From Flavobacterium odoriferum (GTDB lineage Bacteria > Bacteroidota > Bacteroidia > Flavobacteriales > Flavobacteriaceae): 64,000 bases of DNA. The notes under the pieces are model-generated. The model saw only the letters and a program-made list of their open reading frames with translations, had not been told where the DNA came from and made no database searches. Location: the NCBI RefSeq assembly GCF_025499515.1, contig NZ_JAMKFA010000014.1, forward strand, positions 1 through 64,000, read 5' to 3'. Each line of letters opens with the position of its first letter. The first letter of the stretch is position 1. The translations under genes were made by a program, and so were the position numbers. This document shows positions 16,906 through 24,661 of the stretch, in pieces.

Positions 16906-18255
16906 ATGTCAAAAGACATTCGAATTAAAAAAGGTTTAGACCTTAAGTTGAAGGGTGAAGCAGCTCACAAGATAGCTGATGCCACTCGCTCGAAAGTCTA
17001 TGCTGTTAAACCTTCTGACTTCCACGGAGTAACTCCGAAGATGGTAGTAAAAGAAGGAGATAACGTTAAAGCGGGAGAAGTAATTTTCTATTCTAAATCA
17101 GATGAGAAAGTTAAGTTTGTTGCTCCTGTAAGCGGAAAAATTCAAGAAATCAAACGTGGTGAAAAAAGAGTCATTTTAGAGATTCTTATTGCTGCAGATT
17201 CTCAAGATGTTTTCGTTGAGCATAGCAAGAAAAATCCTAACGATTTATCAACAGAAGAAGTAAAAGCACATTTGTTAGCTTCAGGTTGTTGGCCATTTAT
17301 CAATCAACGTCCGTATGATGTGATTGCTAATTCAGCTGATACGCCTAAAGCTATTTTTATTTCAGCTTATGCAACTGCTCCTTTGGCTGCAGATGTGGAG
17401 TTTGTTTTAGAAAACAAGTTGCAAGCTTTTCAAGCTGGTATCGATGCTTTAGCAAAATTGACAACTGGGAAAGTTCATTTATCTGTAAAGGGTAAAGGAA
17501 AATCAATTTTCAAAGATGTTAAAGGAGTTTCTTTACACCAAGTGTATGGACCACATCCTGCTGGAAATGTTGGTGTTCAAATTGGAAAAATTTCGCCTAT
17601 TAATGCAGGTGAGAGAGTTTGGACAGTAACGCCTCAAGATGTTGCAACTATTGGTGAATTATTTTTAACTGGAAAATTCAATGCTACAAGAACTGTGGCT
17701 TTGGTAGGTTCTGAAGTTAAAGATGCTCAATACTATAATGTAATTTCTGGTGCTGCTATTACTGACTTAGTTGCTGGTAAAATTGAAGGAGATAACGTGA
17801 GAGTTATTTCTGGAGATGTTTTAACTGGAACCAAAGTAAAAATGGACGGAAATTTAGGTTTCTTAAGCAATGCCGTAACTGTTATTCCTGAAGGAAATAC
17901 ATATAGAATGTTTGGTTGGATGCCATTTGCTTCGCCAAGTGTTCACAGTGCATCAAGAACAGGATTATCATGGTTAATGCCAGGTAAAAAATATGCACCT
18001 AACACCAATTTAAACGGTGAAGAAAGAGCTTTAGTTGTAACAGGAGAAATGGAAGCAGTTATGCCTCTTGATATTTTTCCAATGCAATTATTAAAAGCTT
18101 GTTTGGCAAGTGATATCGATAAAATGGAAAGCTTAGGAATTTACGAAGTAGCTCCAGAAGATTTTGCTTTAATTGATTATACTAACACATCTAAATTAGA
18201 AGCGCAACAAATCATTCGTGAAGCTCTTGATTTAATGATTAAAGAAGTAGGATAA
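16906..18255 (+). CDS. nqrA: Na+-translocating NADH:quinone reductase subunit A
   Basis: NqrA is the cytoplasmic-side subunit of the six-subunit Na+-NQR, which oxidises NADH, reduces menaquinone and pumps sodium. The 449 residues match the family in length. Markers are the opening IRIKKGLDLKLKGEA, FHGVTPKMVVKEGDNVKAGE, a biotinyl-like VAPVSGKIQEIKRGEKR and WPFINQRPYDVIA. IGELFLTGKFNATRTVALVGS and the late PLDIFPMQLLKACLASDID also fit. It has no membrane segments. It is first in a tightly spaced operon (gaps of 2-25 bases), so the subunits are probably made together. Confidence 0.96.
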   Translation: MSKDIRIKKGLDLKLKGEAAHKIADATRSKVYAVKPSDFHGVTPKMVVKEGDNVKAGEVIFYSKSDEKVKFVAPVSGKIQEIKRGEKRVILEILIAADSQDVFVEHSKKNPNDLSTEEVKAHLLASGCWPFINQRPYDVIANSADTPKAIFISAYATAPLAADVEFVLENKLQAFQAGIDALAKLTTGKVHLSVKGKGKSIFKDVKGVSLHQVYGPHPAGNVGVQIGKISPINAGERVWTVTPQDVATIGELFLTGKFNATRTVALVGSEVKDAQYYNVISGAAITDLVAGKIEGDNVRVISGDVLTGTKVKMDGNLGFLSNAVTVIPEGNTYRMFGWMPFASPSVHSASRTGLSWLMPGKKYAPNTNLNGEERALVVTGEMEAVMPLDIFPMQLLKACLASDIDKMESLGIYEVAPEDFALIDYTNTSKLEAQQIIREALDLMIKEVG

Positions 18256-18260
18256 TAGCT

Positions 18261-19427
18261 ATGAAGTTTTTAAGAGATAAAATAGACCAAATTAAAAAGC
18301 CTTTTGAGAAAGGGCAAAAATTTGAAAAATTTGCACCTGCAATTAATGCGTTAGACACATTTTTATATGTGCCTAATCATACTACAAAGCATGGAGCTCA
18401 TATTAGAGATGCTGTAGATTTAAAGAGAACCATGATTACTGTGGTTTTAGCTTTAGTTCCAGCATTATTATTCGGAATTTATAATGCAGGTTATCAACAC
18501 TTCATTCAATTGAACGAAGGTGTTTTACCTTCATTTATGGATATCTTTTTACACGGATTGTGGAAAGTGTTACCAATGATTATTGTATCGTATGCAGTAG
18601 GATTAGGTATTGAATTTGCTTTCGCAATTTTTAGAGGTCACGAAGTTAACGAAGGATATTTAGTGTCTGGTTTGTTAATTCCAATGGTTATGCCAGTTGA
18701 CTTACCTTTATGGATGTTAGCTATTTCAGTAGCTTTTGCAGTTATAATTGGTAAAGAAGCTTTTGGAGGAACAGGAATGAATATTTTCAACCCAGCTTTA
18801 TTAGCGCGTGCGTTTGCATTCTTTGCTTATCCTACATTTATGTCGGGAGATAAAATTTGGGTTAGCGATGCTACTACTATTGATGGTGTATCAGGTGAAA
18901 CTATTTTAGGTTCATTAGCACAAGGAAAAGAAGTAGCGTATTCGACTATGGATATGTTCTTAGGATTTATTCCAGGTTCGATTGGAGAAACTTCGGTTTT
19001 AGCTATTTTAATTGGTGCATTTATTTTAATTGCAACAGGAGTAGGTAGTTGGAAAATTATGGTTTCTGGAGTAATTGGAGCAGCATTAACAGCAATGATG
19101 TTCAACGCTGTTGGTTTAACAGCTTTAATGAACTTTGATTGGATCAATCACTTGGTAGTTGGAGGTTTTGCTTTTGGTATTGTATTCATGGCAACTGATC
19201 CAGTTTCTGCAGCTCAAACCGATAAAGGAAAAATCATCTACGGTTTATTAATAGGATTCTTTAGTATTATGATTAGAGTTTTCAACCCAGCTTATCCAGA
19301 AGGAGTAATGTTGGCTATCTTATTAATGAACACTTTAGCGCCAACAATTGATTATTTCGTAGTAAATGGAAACATTTCTAAGAGAAAGAAAAGATTGGCT
19401 AAGTCTAAACAATTAAAATCTGCATAG
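18261..19427 (+). CDS. nqrB: Na+-translocating NADH:quinone reductase subunit B
   Basis: NqrB (388 residues here) is the large membrane subunit that carries covalent FMN and riboflavin. Multiple membrane helices are visible (TMITVVLALVPALLFGIYNA, WKVLPMIIVSYAVGLGIEFA). Family motifs GKEAFGGTGMNIFNPALLARAF and ATDPVSAAQTDKGK are also present. The FMN-bearing threonine should be Thr214 in DGVSGETIL. The usual motif, as I recall it, is SGAT, so the Glu at 213 is worth noting. The attachment would be made by the ApbE encoded at 23553. It starts five bases after nqrA. Confidence 0.96.
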   Translation: MKFLRDKIDQIKKPFEKGQKFEKFAPAINALDTFLYVPNHTTKHGAHIRDAVDLKRTMITVVLALVPALLFGIYNAGYQHFIQLNEGVLPSFMDIFLHGLWKVLPMIIVSYAVGLGIEFAFAIFRGHEVNEGYLVSGLLIPMVMPVDLPLWMLAISVAFAVIIGKEAFGGTGMNIFNPALLARAFAFFAYPTFMSGDKIWVSDATTIDGVSGETILGSLAQGKEVAYSTMDMFLGFIPGSIGETSVLAILIGAFILIATGVGSWKIMVSGVIGAALTAMMFNAVGLTALMNFDWINHLVVGGFAFGIVFMATDPVSAAQTDKGKIIYGLLIGFFSIMIRVFNPAYPEGVMLAILLMNTLAPTIDYFVVNGNISKRKKRLAKSKQLKSA

Positions 19428-19429
19428 TC

Positions 19430-20113
19430 ATGAATAGAGAAAGTAACGGATATACGTTTTTGTTTGCGACTGTAATGGTAGTGTTAGTAGCTTCTGCATT
19501 AGCTTTTGCTGCAACAGCACTTAAGCCAGACCAAGAAGCAAACATTAAGAAAGAGAAAATGCAGTACATTCTAAAATCGTTTGGAGTAGCTGTAGAAAGA
19601 GACGCTTCTGAGGAAGCATATAAAAAACACATCATTAGTGAAGTGGTTTTTGACGAGAACGGAACAGAAATTAGTAAAGACGCTTTTACAGTTGATATAG
19701 CTAAAGAAAAAGGGAAATTTCCAATTTTTAACGCAGAGAAAGATGGTAAAAAATTCTATGTTATTCCGGTAAGAGGGATGGGATTATGGGATGCTATCTG
19801 GGGTTATGTTTCGGTTGACGAAAACTTAAAAGTTGACGGTATTGTATTTGACCATAAAGCTGAAACTCCTGGTTTAGGAGGTGAAATTACTCAAGATTAT
19901 TTCCAAAAAAGTTTTATTGGAGAGAGTGTTTTTGACGCTAATGGGAACTTACAAGGTTTAAAAGTAGTTAAAGGATATACAGGAATAGACAACAAAGCTG
20001 ATGGTGAAGTTGATGCAATTTCTGGGGCTACTTTAACTGGTAATGGTGTAACCGAAATGTTAGTTAGAGGTTTAAAACCATATGAAAAATATTTAAAATC
20101 TAATAAAAAATAA
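19430..20113 (+). CDS. nqrC: Na+-translocating NADH:quinone reductase subunit C
   Basis: NqrC is a single-helix subunit with a periplasmic FMN domain. The 227 residues show one N-terminal membrane helix ([21 protein letters not shown]), then [15 protein letters not shown] and [13 protein letters not shown]. The flavinylation motif [13 protein letters not shown] places FMN on Thr201, matching the ApbE consensus. It starts two bases after nqrB. Residues ~38-95 form a variable charged segment typical of the family. Confidence 0.96.
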   Translation: MNRESNGYTFLFATVMVVLVASALAFAATALKPDQEANIKKEKMQYILKSFGVAVERDASEEAYKKHIISEVVFDENGTEISKDAFTVDIAKEKGKFPIFNAEKDGKKFYVIPVRGMGLWDAIWGYVSVDENLKVDGIVFDHKAETPGLGGEITQDYFQKSFIGESVFDANGNLQGLKVVKGYTGIDNKADGEVDAISGATLTGNGVTEMLVRGLKPYEKYLKSNKK

Positions 20114-20118
20114 TCGTC

Positions 20119-20784
20119 ATGGCAGAAAACAACAAAGAAGGATTATTTTCAAAAAGTAATATTAAATTAATTACAAATCCATTTAATGACGATAACCCAG
20201 TAACGGTTCAGGTATTAGGTATTTGTTCAGCTTTAGCGGTAACAGTTCAAATGAAAAATGCTTTTGTAATGGCACTTTCAGTAACTGCGGTTGTAGCTTT
20301 TGGTAACGTAATTGTATCATTATTAAGAAATTTAATTCCAAGTAGAATCCGTATCATTGTTCAGTTGGTTGTAGCAGCAGCTTTAGTAATCTTGGTTGAC
20401 CAGGTTTTAAAAGCGTATGCTTATGATATCAGTAAACAATTATCAGTATTCGTAGGATTAATTATTACAAACTGTATCTTAATGGGGCGTTTTGAAGCAT
20501 TTGCTTTAGGAAACAAACCATGGCCTTCTTTCTTAGATGGTTTAGGAAACGGTTTAGGATATGGAATCATTTTATTAGTAGTTGCATTTTTTAGAGAATT
20601 GTTCGGTTCAGGAAAATTATTCGGAATCGAAATTCTTGGAAACTCTGTTGAAAAAACAGGTTTGTATGCTACAGGATATGTTAATAATGGATTCATGTTA
20701 TTAGCTCCAATGGCCTTAGTTATGGTAGGTATTGTAATTTGGGTACAAAGAGGAATTAACAAGAAATTAATCGAGAAAAAATAA
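20119..20784 (+). CDS. nqrD: Na+-translocating NADH:quinone reductase subunit D
   Basis: NqrD (221 residues) is one of the paired six-helix NqrD/NqrE subunits that hold the intramembrane 2Fe-2S centre. The expected cysteines are seen in [11 protein letters not shown] (Cys36) and [10 protein letters not shown] (Cys119). Helices and the family motif [20 protein letters not shown] follow. A basic and polar N-terminal tail of ~20 residues precedes the first helix. It starts five bases after nqrC and five bases before nqrE. Confidence 0.96.
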   Translation: MAENNKEGLFSKSNIKLITNPFNDDNPVTVQVLGICSALAVTVQMKNAFVMALSVTAVVAFGNVIVSLLRNLIPSRIRIIVQLVVAAALVILVDQVLKAYAYDISKQLSVFVGLIITNCILMGRFEAFALGNKPWPSFLDGLGNGLGYGIILLVVAFFRELFGSGKLFGIEILGNSVEKTGLYATGYVNNGFMLLAPMALVMVGIVIWVQRGINKKLIEKK

Positions 20785-20789
20785 TAGCT

Positions 20790-21548
20790 ATGTTTGAATA
20801 TATCAATATATTTTTAAAATCAGTTTTCATTGATAACATGATTTTTGCATACTTCTTAGGAATGTGTTCATTTTTGGCAGTTTCTAAAAAAGTATCAACA
20901 GCTATAGGTCTTGGAATTGCTGTAATATTTGTACAAGTAATAACTGTTCCTTTAAACTATTTGATTTATCATTATGTTTTAGGTGCTGGTGCATTAGCTT
21001 GGTTAGATCCATCGTTAGCTGAATTAGATTTGAGCTTTTTAACTTTCATTTTATTTATTGCTTCTGTAGCAACAATGGTACAGTTAGTAGAAATGATTGT
21101 TGAGAAATTTGCACCTTCATTATACAACTCATTAGGTATCTTTTTACCACTTATTGCAGTAAACTGTGCTATCTTAGGAGGTTCGTTATTCATGCAACAA
21201 AGAGTTGATGGTGGAACATATTCTTCATTAGGTCATGTAGTAACTTTCGGTTTTGCATCGGGTTTTGGTTGGTTAATTGCCATTGTTGCATTAGCTGCTA
21301 TCCGTGAAAAAATGGAATATTCTAACGTATTAGCTCCTTTAAGAGGTTTAGGGATTACATTTATCTTAACAGGTCTAATGGCTATTGGATTTATGAGTTT
21401 TGGTGGAATTGACCTTAATGCATTAAACAAAAAGCCAGAAGCTAAAGTTGAAACTCCAGCTCCAGCAGTTGTTGAAACTCCTGTAGTTGATTCAGTTCAA
21501 GTAGCTGTAGATTCTGTAAAAGTTGATTCAACTCAAGTAGTTAAATAA
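20790..21548 (+). CDS. nqrE: Na+-translocating NADH:quinone reductase subunit E with extra C-terminal tail
   Basis: Residues 1-~205 are a normal NqrE: six helices, ENIFAYFLG-like opening ([14 protein letters not shown], Cys26), [14 protein letters not shown] (Cys126) and [18 protein letters not shown]. NqrE is usually ~200 residues; here 252. The last ~40 residues (from [18 protein letters not shown] to DSTQVVK) are an Ala/Pro/Val/Asp-rich, low-complexity tail after the final helix, with DSVQVAV / DSVKVDS near-repeats. The coding frame is clean, so this looks real, not an artefact. The tail's role is unknown; it could tether a partner or be a flexible spacer. Confidence 0.95.
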   Translation: MFEYINIFLKSVFIDNMIFAYFLGMCSFLAVSKKVSTAIGLGIAVIFVQVITVPLNYLIYHYVLGAGALAWLDPSLAELDLSFLTFILFIASVATMVQLVEMIVEKFAPSLYNSLGIFLPLIAVNCAILGGSLFMQQRVDGGTYSSLGHVVTFGFASGFGWLIAIVALAAIREKMEYSNVLAPLRGLGITFILTGLMAIGFMSFGGIDLNALNKKPEAKVETPAPAVVETPVVDSVQVAVDSVKVDSTQVVK

Positions 21549-21573
21549 TAGTATAACATTAAAAATTGAAATT

Positions 21574-22866
21574 ATGTTTGAATTAATTACATATTCGATT
21601 TTAGCTTTCTTAGCGCTTATTTTACTAATGGTGTTTATGCTATTATATGCAAAATCAAAGTTAGTAAACTCGGGTGCAGTAAAGATTAAAATTAATGGTG
21701 AAAACGAAATTGAAGTAGGTGGAGGTAGTACACTTCTTACGACTTTAGGAAATAATAAAATCTTCTTACCATCAGCTTGTGGTGGAGGCGGTTCTTGTTT
21801 ACAATGTAAATGTAAAGTGTTAGATGGTGGTGGAGAACCATTGCCAACTGAAATACCTAACTTTTCACGTAAAGAATTAGCGGACGGATGGCGTTTAGGA
21901 TGTCAAGTTAAAGTAAAACAAGACATGATAATCGAAGTGCCAGAAGAAATTTTTGGTATCAAAAAATTCGAAGCAAAAGTATATTCTAACTACAACGTAG
22001 CTTCTTTTATTAAAGAATTTATTGTTGAGTTACCAGATGATATGCACTACGAAGCTGGTGGATATATCCAAATTGAAATCCCTAAATGTGAAGTTAAATT
22101 CTCAGATATGGATATTATGGCGCACCCAGAAGAACATCCTGGTGATCCTGAAAAATTCAAGGCAGAATGGGATAAGTTTAAATTATGGCCATTAGTCATG
22201 AAAAATGATGAATTGGTTGAAAGAGCTTACTCTATGGCTTCTTATCCAGCAGAAGGAAGAAAAATTATGTTGAACGTTCGTATTGCAACTCCTCCTTTTG
22301 ATAGAGCTACAAACGATTGGATGAAAGTAAACCCAGGTATTGCTTCTTCATACGTTTTCTCAAGAAAAGCGGGTGATCCAGTAGTAGTTTCTGGACCTTA
22401 CGGAGAATTCTTCATCAACGAATCTGAAGCAGAAATGTTGTATGTAGGTGGTGGAGCAGGTATGGCGCCAATGCGTTCACACTTATATCACTTATTCCGT
22501 ACAGTTAAAACAGGAAGAAAAGTTACATATTGGTATGGAGGTCGTTCTAAACGTGAATTGTTCTATACAGACCATTTCAGAGCGTTAGAGAAAGATTTTC
22601 CAAACTTTAAATTCTATTTGGCTTTATCAGAACCACAACCAGAAGATAACTGGAAAGTAAAAGAAGGAATCGACGGAGAAGGTGACGGATTCGTAGGATT
22701 TATTCACAATGTGGTAATTGATAATTATTTATCAAAACACGATAATCCAGAAGATATTGAATTGTATTTCTGTGGCCCACCAATGATGAACAAAGCAGTT
22801 CAAAAAATGGGTGAAGACTTCGGTTTAGATCCAGAAAATATTAGATTTGACGATTTTGGAGGTTAA
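21574..22866 (+). CDS. nqrF: Na+-translocating NADH:quinone reductase subunit F
   Basis: NqrF (430 residues) is the NADH-oxidising subunit where electrons enter. Order of domains: an N-terminal membrane helix (ITYSILAFLALILLMVFMLL), then a 2Fe-2S ferredoxin domain with CGGGGSCLQC and the fourth Cys in LGCQV. An FAD domain (RAYSMASYPAE) and an NADH domain (YVGGGAGMAPMRSHL, GGRSKRELFY, YFCGPPMMNKAV) follow. It ends the nqr operon and is followed by a stem-loop terminator at 22884. The last residues, FDDFGG, are the family's usual end. Confidence 0.97.
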   Translation: MFELITYSILAFLALILLMVFMLLYAKSKLVNSGAVKIKINGENEIEVGGGSTLLTTLGNNKIFLPSACGGGGSCLQCKCKVLDGGGEPLPTEIPNFSRKELADGWRLGCQVKVKQDMIIEVPEEIFGIKKFEAKVYSNYNVASFIKEFIVELPDDMHYEAGGYIQIEIPKCEVKFSDMDIMAHPEEHPGDPEKFKAEWDKFKLWPLVMKNDELVERAYSMASYPAEGRKIMLNVRIATPPFDRATNDWMKVNPGIASSYVFSRKAGDPVVVSGPYGEFFINESEAEMLYVGGGAGMAPMRSHLYHLFRTVKTGRKVTYWYGGRSKRELFYTDHFRALEKDFPNFKFYLALSEPQPEDNWKVKEGIDGEGDGFVGFIHNVVIDNYLSKHDNPEDIELYFCGPPMMNKAVQKMGEDFGLDPENIRFDDFGG

Positions 22867-22883
22867 TCCAAATTTTAAATACC

Positions 22884-22915
22884 AAAACCGATTCAGAAAT
22901 GAGTCGGTTTTTTTG
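22884..22915 (+). terminator. Terminator of the nqr operon
   Basis: A stem (AAAACCGATTC / GAGTCGGTTTT, one G-T pair) with a 6-base loop runs into T residues. Confidence 0.75.
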
Positions 22916-22965
22916 TTATTTTTGTAAATATATTAAATTAATGTTTAATTTTTTTTGGATCTAGG

Positions 22966-23136
22966 ATGGCATACGGACATGTTAAAATAGTTGGAGGTAT
23001 TGTGTATTGTATCTTTAAAAAATTTAAAAAACCAATTAACGAATGTGTAAATTACAAACATTCCTTTATTATAGGGTGTTTGTTTATTGTGTTTGTATTT
23101 TATGCAACACTATATATTTTGTATTTAATTGATTAG
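22966..23136 (+). CDS. Putative small membrane protein behind nqrF
   Basis: A 56-codon ORF starts at an ATG and ends TAG. The N-terminal half is basic (VKIVGG, FKKFKKP). The C-terminal half is a single strong membrane helix (SFIIGCLFIVFVFYATLYIL) followed by YLID, a classic small-membrane-protein layout. A TATTTTTG -7-like element lies at 22917-22924, just after the nqr terminator. I do not recognise a family. It is not NqrM-like (no cysteine-rich tail). It may be translated or may be a chance ORF in AT-rich DNA. Confidence 0.4.
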   Translation: MAYGHVKIVGGIVYCIFKKFKKPINECVNYKHSFIIGCLFIVFVFYATLYILYLID

Positions 23137-23200
23137 TTAATATTGTTTTAAGAAAAATTCTGAATAAAGGTGTTTCTATATTCATTCAATAAGAAATAAC

Positions 23201-23208
23201 TACCTTTG
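23201..23208 (+). promoter_or_regulatory. -7 promoter element, predicted leaderless transcript
   Basis: TACCTTTG is followed by CATC and then the ATG at 23213. With the -7 element ending four bases before the ATG, the start site should fall on the start codon. Confidence 0.5.
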
Positions 23209-23212
23209 CATC

Positions 23213-23578
23213 ATGGAAGCATTATCACTACAAGACTTACATCATTTGGCCATGAATCACGTGGGAAAAGAACTCGAAAAACAAGGATTTGAGTTCATTG
23301 CTATTAACAGCCAATTGAAAAAACATCCGCAATTTGTTTGTGTTGATAAACCTACGAATACTTTACATTTTGTGATGGTGCAAGCCGTTACTTATCCTGA
23401 TAATCCTGCCGAATACGATGTGTTGTTTATGGAAACCTTCATCAATCACGCCAAAGGGAAAAAGGCAAAAGTATTGTATGCCGGAGTTGGTTTTGCCAAT
23501 GCAGAAGATTTCGAAAAACCTGTTTTTAAAAATCAAGATTATATTTTAAATTATGAAGGAATTAAAGAGATTTTATAG
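23213..23578 (+). CDS. Small conserved flavobacterial protein upstream of apbE, function unknown
   Basis: This 121-residue soluble alpha/beta protein has no signal peptide, helix or cofactor motif. It opens MEALSLQDLHHLAMNHVGKE and contains QFVCVDKPTNTLHFVMVQAV and VLYAGVGFANAEDFEKPV. I recall such proteins being labelled Na+-NQR subunit F in databases. That label must come from position or name transfer, because there is no Fe-S, FAD or NADH motif and the real nqrF is at 21574. Its last 26 bases overlap the start of apbE, so translation of the two is probably coupled. A role near NQR assembly or flavin handling is inference only. Confidence 0.75.
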   Translation: MEALSLQDLHHLAMNHVGKELEKQGFEFIAINSQLKKHPQFVCVDKPTNTLHFVMVQAVTYPDNPAEYDVLFMETFINHAKGKKAKVLYAGVGFANAEDFEKPVFKNQDYILNYEGIKEIL

Positions 23579-24569
23579 TTTTCTGTTTGTAGCTGTGTTA
23601 TTTGTTTCATGTGATAAAACCACAGATTTTTATACCATTCAAGGTGAAGCACAAGGAAGCACCTATTCTGTAAAATACATTTCAACCGAAGAAAAAATAA
23701 CTAAAAATCAAATCGATTCGTTGTTAACTGCTTTCGATATATCGCTTTCTACGTATCGTCCAGATTCTAAAATTTCTAAAATTAATTCAGGAGATTCAAC
23801 AGTTGTAGTAGATGATTTTTTTACAGAAACGTTCCAACTTTCAAATCAAATTTATAAAGAAACGAATGGTTTGTTTGACCCAACAATTGGTGTTTTAGTA
23901 AATGCATACGGTTTTGGCCCGAATAAAAAGCAAGAAAATCTTTCTCAAAAACAAATAGATAGTTTGTTGCAATTTGTAGGTTTTGATAAGATTGCATTAA
24001 ATTCAAATAAAACCATTTCAAAAAAACATCAAGAAACTTTTATCGATTTTAATGCAATTGCACAAGGTTATTCAGTTGATGTTGTTGTAAATTATTTAAA
24101 ATCGAAAGGAATTGAAAATGCGATTGTTGAAATTGGTGGTGAATTATTCGCTTTAGGAAAAAACACGATTGAAAATAAAAATTGGGTAGTTGGCATTGAT
24201 GATCCATTACAAAAGCCAGAAGAACGTACTTTAATTGCCAAAGTAAATTTAGAAAACTTAGGAATGGCAACTTCAGGCAATTATCGTAAAGTAATGATTG
24301 ATGAAAAAACGGGTAAAAAATTTGTGCATATCATCAATCCAAAAACTGGTTTAGCACAAAAAAATAATGTGTTAAGCGCAACTGTTTTATCAAAATCATC
24401 GGGTTTGTCTGATGGTTATGCAACAGCTTTTATGTTAATGAGTTTGGAAGAAAGTAAAGCATTTTTACAAAAACATCCAGAATTGTTTGTAATGCTTTTG
24501 TACTCGGATTCGGACAATAAAATGCAGCAATTTACTACTGATAATTTTAATTCTTTAATTATAGACTAA
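23553..24569 (+). CDS. apbE: FAD:protein FMN transferase ApbE
   Basis: ApbE moves FMN from FAD onto a threonine of NqrB and NqrC. The 338-residue protein is a lipoprotein: a signal ending in LFVSC puts the lipidated Cys at 20. Family motifs are GEAQGSTYSVKY, FDPTIGVLVNAYGFGP, IDFNAIAQGYSVDVV and IVEIGGELFALG. LGMATSGNYRK and FVHIINPKTGLAQ (metal-binding region) follow. Length is standard. It overlaps the preceding small gene by 26 bases and sits just behind nqrA-F, whose NqrC carries a perfect SGAT target site. Together they form a complete respiratory module. Confidence 0.95.
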   Translation: MKELKRFYSFLFVAVLFVSCDKTTDFYTIQGEAQGSTYSVKYISTEEKITKNQIDSLLTAFDISLSTYRPDSKISKINSGDSTVVVDDFFTETFQLSNQIYKETNGLFDPTIGVLVNAYGFGPNKKQENLSQKQIDSLLQFVGFDKIALNSNKTISKKHQETFIDFNAIAQGYSVDVVVNYLKSKGIENAIVEIGGELFALGKNTIENKNWVVGIDDPLQKPEERTLIAKVNLENLGMATSGNYRKVMIDEKTGKKFVHIINPKTGLAQKNNVLSATVLSKSSGLSDGYATAFMLMSLEESKAFLQKHPELFVMLLYSDSDNKMQQFTTDNFNSLIID

Positions 24570-24661
24570 TTCCAAATAAGAAATTAATTGTTAAAACTTG
24601 CATAATAAACTTTTGATTTTGTAGTTATAAAGATAATTTTATCCAAACAAAATCAAATTTT

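Noticed and set aside
23213..23578. A second nqrF gene
   Set aside because: The 121-residue product lacks the 2Fe-2S, FAD and NADH motifs; the complete nqrF is at 21574-22866.
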